From CAZKDV01 sp964551645 (lineage in GTDB: Bacteria; Bacteroidota; Bacteroidia; Bacteroidales; DTU049): a DNA stretch of 22,062 nt. The stretch covers positions 1-22,062 of the forward strand of contig CAZKDV010000035.1 in NCBI GenBank assembly GCA_964551645.1. Reading direction: 5' to 3'. This document shows, piece by piece, positions 16,666 through 22,062 of this stretch (position 1 is its first letter; every line of letters starts with the position of its first letter). Below the pieces are notes generated by a model. It made no database searches, was not told where the DNA came from, and worked only from the letters and a program-made list of their open reading frames with translations. The position numbers and the translations under genes were made by a program.

Positions 16666-17571
16666 AGTTTTATCGCCTAATTTGAAAAATTTCTCAATTT
16701 GATTAGCTGCAGCAAGTCCAGCATTAATATTTGCTTCTGCTGTTTGAGCACCCATTTTCTTCGGTGTAAAATAGAATCTTCCGGCAAATTGAGCTTCAAT
16801 ATCTCCAGCACAATCAGGAGCAATATCAGACACATATTTGAAATCGTTTCTTTCGGCTAAGATTTTCATCAAATCTTCTTCACAAATAACTTCTTTGCGA
16901 GCAGTATTAACAATAGTTGCACCAGCAGGCATTAAAGACATCAGTTTGTGATTAATTGATTTTTTTGTTTGTGCATTTGCAGGAATGTGTAGAGATATGT
17001 ATTGACATTTTTTATAAAGATCTTCAACAGTATCAATTACGGTAACTCCATCAGCTTCGATAGCTTCTTTAGCAACAAAAGGATCGAAAGCATAAATTTT
17101 CATGCCAAAGCCTTTTGCTATAGTTGCTACAAAGCGACCAACATTTCCGTAAGCATGTATTCCTAATGTTTTGCCCTTAAGTTCAGTTCCGGCACTACCA
17201 TTAAAACTGTTTCTTGCAATGTAAACCATCATTCCTAATGCTAATTCTGCAACTGCATTTGAGTTTTGTCCTGGTGTGTTCATAACTACAATTGAACGTG
17301 CACTTGCAGCTTCAACATCAACATTGTCATATCCAGCGCCTGCTCTGACAACAATTTCAAGATTTGGAGCAGCTTCCATTACTTCCTTATCAATAATATC
17401 ACTTCTGATAATAATAGCGTTAACATCTTTAACTGCATCAAGGAGTTGCGATTTGTCAGTATATTTTTCTAATAAACGCAATTCAAAACCTGCTTTTTCA
17501 ATTATTTCTTTAATACCTTCAACTGCTACTTTCGCAAAAGGTTTATCGGTTGCTATTAATATTTTTTTCAT
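16648..17571 (-). CDS. serA: D-3-phosphoglycerate dehydrogenase, short form without ACT domain, lysine-type
   Basis: 307 residues. It oxidises 3-phosphoglycerate to 3-phosphohydroxypyruvate, the first step of serine synthesis. It ends right after the catalytic domain, so it lacks the ACT regulatory domain of the E. coli enzyme and is unlikely to show the same serine feedback. Visible motifs are VVRAGAGYDNVD (74-85), MNTPGQNSNAVAELALG (97-113), the NAD-binding loop LGIHAYGNVGR (136-146), SLHIP (193-197) and NTARKE with catalytic Arg225. The usual catalytic His in TPHxxxxT is replaced by Lys (Lys271/Lys272 in TPKKMGAQT), and the normal Glu is not evident. From memory this is the type IIIK pattern described for Entamoeba histolytica and shared by Bacteroides enzymes. 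It lies 22 bases downstream of serC, in one operon. Confidence 0.93.
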   Translation of the reverse strand: MKKILIATDKPFAKVAVEGIKEIIEKAGFELRLLEKYTDKSQLLDAVKDVNAIIIRSDIIDKEVMEAAPNLEIVVRAGAGYDNVDVEAASARSIVVMNTPGQNSNAVAELALGMMVYIARNSFNGSAGTELKGKTLGIHAYGNVGRFVATIAKGFGMKIYAFDPFVAKEAIEADGVTVIDTVEDLYKKCQYISLHIPANAQTKKSINHKLMSLMPAGATIVNTARKEVICEEDLMKILAERNDFKYVSDIAPDCAGDIEAQFAGRFYFTPKKMGAQTAEANINAGLAAANQIEKFFKLGDKTFAVNR

Positions 17572-17593
17572 AATTTTTCTTTTAAACGATTAA

Positions 17594-18667
17594 TTAAAGT
17601 TTTAATTCAAATTCTTTCATTGCATCAACTAGTGCAACTACGCTTTCTTTTGGAAGAGCATTGTATGTAGATGCTCTGAAACCACCAACTGAACGGTGTC
17701 CTTTTAATCCACTCATGCCGCGTTGTTTAGTAAATTCAAGAAAGTCAGCTTCTTTTTCTTTATACTCTGGCTTCAATACGAAACAAATATTCATTAAAGA
17801 GCGGTCTTCAACAGTAGCAGTACCTTCAAATACTTTGCTATTATCAATTGCATTGTATAAGATGTTTGCTTTTTCAATATTCATTTTCTCAATAACAGAT
17901 AGTCCGCCAAGTGATTTTAACCATTTCATAGTTTCTTTAATAGTGAAAATTGGCATTACTGGAGGAGTGTTAAACATACTACCACCTTCAACATGAGTTT
18001 TGTAGTTGAACATTGTTGGAATATGGCGTGTGTCAGTTATTTCTTGCAAGAATGAATCTTTAATAATAACGAATGTTGCACCAGCTGGTCCAATATTCTT
18101 TTGAGCACCACCATAAATCATTGCATATTTTGAAATATCAAGAGGACGACTCATAAAATCAGATGACATATCAGCAATTAATGGAATAGGAGAGTCGATG
18201 TCATATTTGATTTCTGTTCCATAAATAGTATTATTAGTAGCTATATGGAAATAATCAGCATCAGTAGGAATGTTGTATCCTTTTGGGATATAAGTAAAGT
18301 TTTTATCAGCTGAACTAGCAACTGTAATAACTTCGCCAAATCCTTTAGCTTCTTTTAATGCTTTTTTTGCCCAAACACCAGTTTCAAGATATGCAGCTTT
18401 GGTTTTTAAGAAGTTCATTGGCACAGTAGCAAATTGAGTGCTTGCGCCACCGCCTAAAAATAAAACATGATATCCTTCTGGCATACCTGTTAATTCTTTT
18501 ATTAAAGCAACAGCTTCATCAATAACAGCATCAAAATCTTTACTACGGTGGGAAATTTCTATTAGAGATAATCCAATTTGTTCTAACTCTAGTATTGCTT
18601 TAGCTGTGTTTTCTATAGCTATTCTTGGCAATACTGCAGGGCCTGCGCTAAAATTATGTTTTTTCAT
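17594..18667 (-). CDS. serC: Phosphoserine aminotransferase
   Basis: 357 residues, normal length for SerC. This is the PLP enzyme that converts 3-phosphohydroxypyruvate plus glutamate to phosphoserine (and can act in the pyridoxal phosphate pathway). Motifs visible: NFSAGPAVLP at the N-terminus, ISHRSKDF (38-45) for phosphate and carboxylate contacts, FLGGGASTQF (70-79), NNTIYGTE (145-152), ADMSSDFMSRP (165-175) and YGGAQKNIGPAG with the PLP Schiff-base Lys190. The C-terminal LKGHRSVGGFRAS block is intact. It is the first gene of the cluster, with a TATGTTTG promoter element 38-45 bases upstream of the start and serA 22 bases downstream. A phosphoserine phosphatase (serB) is not in this window. 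Confidence 0.96.
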   Translation of the reverse strand: MKKHNFSAGPAVLPRIAIENTAKAILELEQIGLSLIEISHRSKDFDAVIDEAVALIKELTGMPEGYHVLFLGGGASTQFATVPMNFLKTKAAYLETGVWAKKALKEAKGFGEVITVASSADKNFTYIPKGYNIPTDADYFHIATNNTIYGTEIKYDIDSPIPLIADMSSDFMSRPLDISKYAMIYGGAQKNIGPAGATFVIIKDSFLQEITDTRHIPTMFNYKTHVEGGSMFNTPPVMPIFTIKETMKWLKSLGGLSVIEKMNIEKANILYNAIDNSKVFEGTATVEDRSLMNICFVLKPEYKEKEADFLEFTKQRGMSGLKGHRSVGGFRASTYNALPKESVVALVDAMKEFELKL

Positions 18668-18704
18668 AGTGTTAAATTAATTTAAATTGATTAATAATTT
18701 TGTG

Positions 18705-18712
18705 CAAACATA
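18705..18712 (-). promoter_or_regulatory. -7 promoter element for the serC operon
   Basis: TATGTTTG followed by C on the minus strand is an exact TAnnTTTG match. It would place the transcript start about 30 bases before the serC ATG. No TTTG is seen at 19 bases upstream, so only the -7 element is supported. Confidence 0.5.
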
Positions 18713-18964
18713 CTAATTATTTTAATGATTTTATCTACAGCAATTATAAAAAAATTCAATCAAGTTCAATGACTAAAAATGTACAGTTGGAAAAATGTTT
18801 TTTTTGGATAAAACAGTAATAAAATGAATAAAATTGCTCAGTTGTGAAGTTTAGGAAGGAGCTATAGTGCGTTACGTATTTTAGCTTGTTTGTTACTTAA
18901 GATAGGGTAGGACATATAAAGAGGCTATATTTTGTCCTAATTAAAACTTGTATTTATTTTTCTG

Positions 18965-18992
18965 AAAAAAGCTATTTTATATGAAAATAGTT
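18965..18992 (-). terminator. Rho-independent terminator of the OB-fold gene
   Basis: The plus-strand arms AGCTATTTT (18970-18978) and AAAATAGTT (18984-18992) form a 9-base stem with one G-T pair and a 5-base loop. On the minus strand it ends in a run of six T (18970-18965). The stem begins 4 bases after the stop codon. Confidence 0.7.
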
Positions 18993-18995
18993 AAT

Positions 18996-19394
18996 TTAAT
19001 CTGAATTTTTGCTGTCAGGAACAACAAACTCTATTTTTTTAACTTCTATTTCAACAGCTTCAAATAAATCTTTGTCAACTTCTCCAATTAAAATTAGTTC
19101 TGTTTTTTCATCAAAAGTAGTATTGGGCATACGCTTTTTGTCAATTTCTACTCTTATTGTTCCAGTTTGATCTCTAAATTCGTATTTGTCGGAATTTATT
19201 TGTTTAATAATATAGCCTTGCACTTTAACTATGGCATCTGTACGGTCAAGATAGGAGGCATTGTCGATTATTTCTTTTACTGTATATGTTTTATATGTCG
19301 GTCCGGGACCTTTATATTGTGCATTTGCCATGCTACTTACCGTAAGTATAAATAAAATCGGCAAGATTAATTTAATCATTATTTTTCGTTTCAT
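18996..19394 (-). CDS. Periplasmic OB-fold protein of the YgiW/BOF family
   Basis: 132 residues. A clear signal peptide (basic start MKRKIMIK, hydrophobic core, ANA cleavage after residue 25) sends it to the periplasm. Residues about 37-123 match the bacterial OB-fold (BOF, PF04076) family: TVKEIIDNASYLDRTDAIVK, then VQGYIIK, YEFRDQTGTIRVEID (71-85) and LILIGEVDKD (100-109). Family knowledge: E. coli YgiW (VisP) is a small periplasmic stress protein encoded beside qseBC, and NirD/YdeI relatives act in stress and antimicrobial peptide resistance. Here it lies downstream of a lipoprotein and an OmpR-type kinase/regulator pair on the same strand, which repeats that association. A second ATG (residue 6) could also serve as the start. 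No promoter is obvious; the 201 bases upstream are repeats. The ligand is unknown. Confidence 0.87.
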   Translation of the reverse strand: MKRKIMIKLILPILFILTVSSMANAQYKGPGPTYKTYTVKEIIDNASYLDRTDAIVKVQGYIIKQINSDKYEFRDQTGTIRVEIDKKRMPNTTFDEKTELILIGEVDKDLFEAVEIEVKKIEFVVPDSKNSD

Positions 19395-19435
19395 AATTTT
19401 TTATTTTAAATTATTATTTTTTCATTTTTTTTAAT

Positions 19436-19604
19436 CACAGAGTTCACAAAATACAGAAGTCGTCGAACCAGCAATTCTCCATTCTCAATTCTCCATTCTC
19501 CATTCTCCATTCTCAATTCCTTAACCACAGAGTTCACGGAGTTTTACACAGAGTTCACAAAATACAGAAGTCGTCGAACCAGCAATTCTCCATTTTCAAT
19601 TCTC
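19436..19604. repeat. 58-base direct repeat pair (two copies, one mismatch) plus partial copy
   Basis: Bases 19436-19493 and 19547-19604 are identical over the first 48 positions and then differ at one position only. Both begin CACAGAGTTCACAAAATACA and contain GTCGTCGAACCAGC followed by the ATTCTC heptamers. A third partial copy of the first 12 bases (CACAGAGTTCAC) is at 19526-19537. Start-to-start spacing of the two full copies is 111 bases. No terminal inverted repeats or transposase are seen. Similar CACAGAGTTCACAGAG-type intergenic strings are, from memory, widespread in environmental genomes, with unknown origin. Confidence 0.9.
19474..19520. repeat. Tandem heptamer array ATTCTC(C/A)
   Basis: Six consecutive heptamers (ATTCTCC, ATTCTCA, ATTCTCC three times, ATTCTCA) plus a partial ATTCC. 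A second block of four heptamers (ATTCTCC, ATTTTCA, ATTCTCA, ATTTTCA) lies at 19585-19612 and enters the end of the lipoprotein gene. Short tandem heptamers of this kind are prone to slippage. Confidence 0.9.
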
Positions 19605-20021
19605 AATTTTCAAAAAAACTCCATCCATAGTAAACTCAAGTTCTAAATCATTATCAAGTTTTATTTGCTGATTGCGGTCTTCTAATTCCCACCCAATTAC
19701 AAAGTTGTTTGGATAGTTTGCTTCAACATATTCTATAAGTTTAAATGGAATTACGCTATCGGGTAATTTTGTTAATCCTTCAATGTCGATAATCTTTTTC
19801 TTTCTGTTAAATTCAAGATGGAAATTGCCTTCTAAAGTAATGTCGTAAGTAATTTCTAATCCGTCAATGTCTTTAATAATTTGAATAATAGGATTATTAG
19901 GAAAGTGTGTGCTTACATATTTGCTAATTTCAGTGGGTGTATCCGATACTAATAAAACTTTTTCTTTTTCGCAACTTACTAATAAAAATGATATAAAAGT
20001 CAATAACATTAAATTTCTCAT
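19596..20021 (-). CDS. PepSY-like lipoprotein (DUF2874 type) downstream of a two-component system
   Basis: 141 residues. The N-terminus is a lipoprotein signal with lipobox LVSC (Cys17), followed by EKEK. The mature part is two related repeats: about 30-83 (PTEISKYVSTHFPNN then TYDITLEGNFHLEFNRKKKI) and about 91-139 (PFKLIEYVEANYPNN then QQIKLDNDLELEFTMDG). This double alpha-beta unit is typical of the PepSY-like family of Bacteroidota. Their role is not established; they are commonly beside kinase/regulator pairs. The gene starts 125 bases after the sensor kinase stop and has its own promoter candidate. The last five codons and the stop (LKIEN*) are made of the heptamer repeat described separately, so the C-terminus has probably been altered by that repeat. 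It is probably periplasmic or on the cell surface. Confidence 0.83.
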   Translation of the reverse strand: MRNLMLLTFISFLLVSCEKEKVLLVSDTPTEISKYVSTHFPNNPIIQIIKDIDGLEITYDITLEGNFHLEFNRKKKIIDIEGLTKLPDSVIPFKLIEYVEANYPNNFVIGWELEDRNQQIKLDNDLELEFTMDGVFLKIEN

Positions 20022-20077
20022 ATTTTTCGAATGTATTATTTGTTCCTACTCTTTAATGGATTTTCGGAATACTCCAA

Positions 20078-20117
20078 TAATTATCTAAACATACCTGATA
20101 ATTACGAAGCAAAGTTA
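20078..20117 (-). promoter_or_regulatory. Promoter candidate and inverted repeat for the PepSY-like lipoprotein
   Basis: On the minus strand TAACTTTG (20117-20110) matches TAnnTTTG exactly. Just downstream is a perfect 8-base inverted repeat TAATTATC/GATAATTA (20104-20097 and 20085-20078) with an 11-base loop, which could be an operator at the transcription start or a 5' hairpin. A near-match TATGTTTA (20093-20086) lies in the loop with TTTG 16 bases upstream, so the start could be there instead. Confidence 0.4.
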
Positions 20118-20146
20118 TATTGCAATTATGTAGAAATTTTGGAGAA

Positions 20147-21385
20147 TTAAGTTTTTGTAAAATTTATTTGAATTTTATGTATTTCAGCCTCTATATTGTA
20201 TGAGATATCGTAGTTATATACTTCGCAAATTTGCTTTACAATTGCAAGTCCTAAGCCAATATTTCCATTTACTCCTATTGCAAATCTATTGAAAAGAGAT
20301 TGTGGATTGTCTGTAATTGCAATTCCTGTATTTTCGATTATTAATTTATTTTGATTTAAATTAATTGATATATGTCCATTTTGTAGGTTATGTTTTACAG
20401 CGTTTTTTAAAAGATTGTTTATTAATATTTCGGCTAAACCCGCATCAATGTACAAGATGCAATTACCAATTGAACTTAGCATTTTAATTTCTCTAATTGT
20501 AATTGCTTCGTGAAATAGCTCAAGCGAATTGTTTATCGTTTGAGAAATATTAAGATTGATATTTTTATTGTATTCAAGATTTCCGATTTTGCTGAGTAAC
20601 AAAAGTGATTTTTGTGCTTGCGATAATTTTGATGTAGCATTAATAATTGTTTGTAATTGCTCTGAACTTTTGTTGTCGCATTCGTTTGAGTTTATTAGTT
20701 GCTCAGCATTATGTCTTATTATTGTTAAATGAGTTTGTAGTTCGTGCGAGGCATTTTCGTTAAACTCTTTTGTTCGCTGATAATCATAAGTGATTTTTTT
20801 TAATAAATCTTCAATATTCCGATTTAAAGTATTAAATTCTTCAATATTTGATTTTGCAAGATTTGGGATAGGTTCTGTAATTTTATATTTAGATAGGATA
20901 GATAATGTTTTGTAAAATGGAGTCCATATTTTTTTAGAAATCAAGCTCACTACTAAGAATAAAAACAATGAAATCAGCAAAAATAATCCCAACATCATAA
21001 ACAAAGTACCTTCAATGATATCATCATTTCCGGGTAGTAGTTGTCGCAAAACAATTGCAAAATCTTTTCCCTCATGCTTCATCGAAAAGTGTAATTCGCG
21101 ATGTGGAATCATTTCGTTGTCGTGTTCTTCTAAAATAAGAGTATCTTTAAAAAAAGCTTTATCAATCTTAATTCCTTCAATAATATTTTCCACTTTGTGA
21201 TATTCGGGCAAATCATTGTGTTTTGAGTGATAAGTTATTAAACGCTCCATTTCATAGCATAAATGCTCGTCAGTTTCTTCATAAACAATATATTTTATCA
21301 TGTAAAAAGAAAATATACTACCAATAAGCAATATCGGAATCAGCCAAAGAAATGTTTTTAGATAAGTATGTTTAATGAGTTTCAT
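20147..21385 (-). CDS. Membrane sensor histidine kinase
   Basis: 412 residues. Transmembrane helix 1 at about 11-33, a short periplasmic loop of about 95 residues, helix 2 at about 126-150, a linker, HisKA with His214 in NASHELQTHL, and HATPase_c with N-box NNLLKNAVKHN (323-333) and GNIGLGLAIVK (374-384). The proline normally six positions into the H-box (HELQTP) is His219 here. The G1 box reads ENTGIAI in place of D-x-G-x-G; this NTG form also occurs in other Bacteroidota kinases as far as I recall. The small periplasmic domain and layout resemble QseC/BaeS-type kinases. The ATG overlaps the response regulator stop in an ATGA (21382-21385), so translation is likely coupled. A PepSY-like lipoprotein follows. 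The signal is unknown. Confidence 0.92.
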   Translation of the reverse strand: MKLIKHTYLKTFLWLIPILLIGSIFSFYMIKYIVYEETDEHLCYEMERLITYHSKHNDLPEYHKVENIIEGIKIDKAFFKDTLILEEHDNEMIPHRELHFSMKHEGKDFAIVLRQLLPGNDDIIEGTLFMMLGLFLLISLFLFLVVSLISKKIWTPFYKTLSILSKYKITEPIPNLAKSNIEEFNTLNRNIEDLLKKITYDYQRTKEFNENASHELQTHLTIIRHNAEQLINSNECDNKSSEQLQTIINATSKLSQAQKSLLLLSKIGNLEYNKNINLNISQTINNSLELFHEAITIREIKMLSSIGNCILYIDAGLAEILINNLLKNAVKHNLQNGHISINLNQNKLIIENTGIAITDNPQSLFNRFAIGVNGNIGLGLAIVKQICEVYNYDISYNIEAEIHKIQINFTKT

Positions 21386-22062
21386 TCTTCAGAATTTTCT
21401 AATTTATAACCTATTCCATAAATAGCTTTTATAGGGTCGGGCGCATTGTGTGCAGTTATTTTTTTTCTTAGATTTTTGATATGTGAATAAATAAAATCGA
21501 AAGAATCGGCTAAGTCCATATTATCTCCCCAGATATGCTCGGCTAAGCTCTCTTTTGTAATTACTCTTTTGGGATTCGATAAAAAGAATAAAAGTATATC
21601 GTATTCGCTTTTTGTCAATTCTATTTTTTTGTCTTTTACAAAAACTTCTCTACTATTGGTTTTAACAGTTATACTTCCAAAAGAAATGTTATCACTACCC
21701 AAAAAATTGCGACGACGCATTAAAGCCTTTATTCGGGCTATTAGTTCTGCCATATCGAAAGGTTTTGTTATATAGTCGTCTGCTCCAAATTCTAAACCTT
21801 CAACAATATTATTTAAAGAATTTCTTGCGGAAACAATTATAATACCGGTTTTGAAATTTATTGCTTTCAATTCTTTTAATATTTCAAGACCAGAGCCGCC
21901 GGGTAGGTTGATGTCTATAATTACAATATCATATTCATATAAAAATATTTTTTCGTGAGCAGAATTAAAATCAGGAGCAGTTTCACACAAAAACTTTTCT
22001 TCACTTAATGATGAACTGATAGTTTCAAGCAAATTCAAATTGTCTTCTATAATAAGAATTTT
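21382..22062 (-). CDS. OmpR/PhoB-family response regulator, start outside window
   Basis: The frame stays open to the window end; translated from there it reads KILIIEDNLNLLE, so only the first one to three residues are missing. The receiver domain has the acidic pocket IIED, the phosphoacceptor Asp in IVIIDINLPGGSG, and Lys in DDYITKPFDM. The C-terminal winged helix shows LTKSEYDILLFFL, RVITKESLAEHIWGD and a terminal AIYGIGYKLE. The total of about 226 residues is close to QseB/PhoP-type regulators. The stop codon overlaps the start of the sensor kinase by four bases, so the regulator is the first gene of the pair and the operon promoter lies outside the window. The downstream lipoprotein and OB-fold genes are plausible targets, by context only. 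Confidence 0.93.
   Translation of the reverse strand, partial: KILIIEDNLNLLETISSSLSEEKFLCETAPDFNSAHEKIFLYEYDIVIIDINLPGGSGLEILKELKAINFKTGIIIVSARNSLNNIVEGLEFGADDYITKPFDMAELIARIKALMRRRNFLGSDNISFGSITVKTNSREVFVKDKKIELTKSEYDILLFFLSNPKRVITKESLAEHIWGDNMDLADSFDFIYSHIKNLRKKITAHNAPDPIKAIYGIGYKLENSEE

Larger units (their letters stand above)
18668..18995. other. 328-base gene-free stretch between the OB-fold gene and serC
   Basis: Holds the serC promoter element and, at the other end, the terminator of the OB-fold gene. Between them is a 7-base inverted repeat TAGGACA/TGTCCTA at 18908-18939 with inner TATA/TATA pairing possible; no T run follows on either strand. No ORF with plausible features is seen. 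Confidence 0.5.

Noticed and set aside
18908..18939. TAGGACA/TGTCCTA inverted repeat as a riboswitch or attenuator for serC
   Set aside because: It lies about 200 bases upstream of the serC promoter candidate, so it would not be in the serC leader; no T run or conserved riboswitch core is recognisable.
19436..19604. Repeats at 19436-19604 as a CRISPR array or insertion-sequence ends
   Set aside because: Only two full copies exist, the spacer-like interval is itself made of repeat fragments, the copies are direct rather than inverted, and no cas gene or transposase is near.

Overview
The window is about 22 kb of AT-rich DNA (roughly 30% G+C by eye) from a member of the Bacteroidota, probably a Bacteroidales-type organism. 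The evidence is a C-terminal type IX secretion sorting domain on a CotH-like protein, a bacterial tyrosine (BY) kinase of the Wzc type, a PepSY-like lipoprotein, a Bacteroidota-type UvrA, and a lysine-type SerA. Genes generally lack Shine-Dalgarno sequences, and several promoter candidates match the phylum-specific TAnnTTTG element, two of them with TTTG exactly 19 bases upstream. I see no rRNA, tRNA, transposase, phage gene or CRISPR array. Most of the window looks like ordinary chromosome.

Layout. (1) 1-6601, plus strand: five tightly packed or overlapping genes. They are a 5'-truncated polysaccharide co-polymerase/BY-kinase, dTDP-4-keto-6-deoxyglucose 3,5-epimerase (rfbC), a WecA/MraY-type phosphoglycosyl transferase, a lytic transglycosylase, and uvrA. 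The first three fit the end of a surface-polysaccharide locus; uvrA is carried along in the same transcription direction. (2) 6618-10454, minus strand: sensor kinase and response regulator (11-base overlap) followed by a secreted TlpA-like thioredoxin that may have its own promoter. (3) 10651-14570, plus strand: a GT4 glycosyltransferase, a 425-base gene-free stretch, then a 774-residue secreted CotH-like protein. (4) 14571-14870: a gene-free stretch between convergent genes, dense in inverted repeats, including a strong terminator. (5) 14871-18667, minus strand: serC, serA, a four-helix-bundle protein and a DUF1015 protein. These read as a serine-biosynthesis cluster with a possible internal promoter before the last two genes. 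(6) 18996-22062, minus strand: response regulator (start outside the window), sensor kinase, PepSY-like lipoprotein and a periplasmic OB-fold (YgiW/BOF) protein. A 58-base direct repeat and a heptamer array lie between the last two genes and reach into the lipoprotein gene.

How the genes fit together. Regions 1 and 3 serve the cell surface (polysaccharide, peptidoglycan trimming, secreted CotH-like protein). Regions 2 and 6 each pair an envelope sensor system with envelope proteins it may control. Region 5 makes phosphoserine from 3-phosphoglycerate; no phosphoserine phosphatase is visible, and DUF1015 is the only enzyme-like partner of unknown function there. The points most worth a second look are the serine cluster with its two unexplained genes, the heptamer repeat that supplies the last codons and stop of the lipoprotein gene, and the kinase/lipoprotein/OB-fold neighbourhood that recalls ygiW-qseBC. 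I found no clear evidence for a wholly new defence or mobile system.
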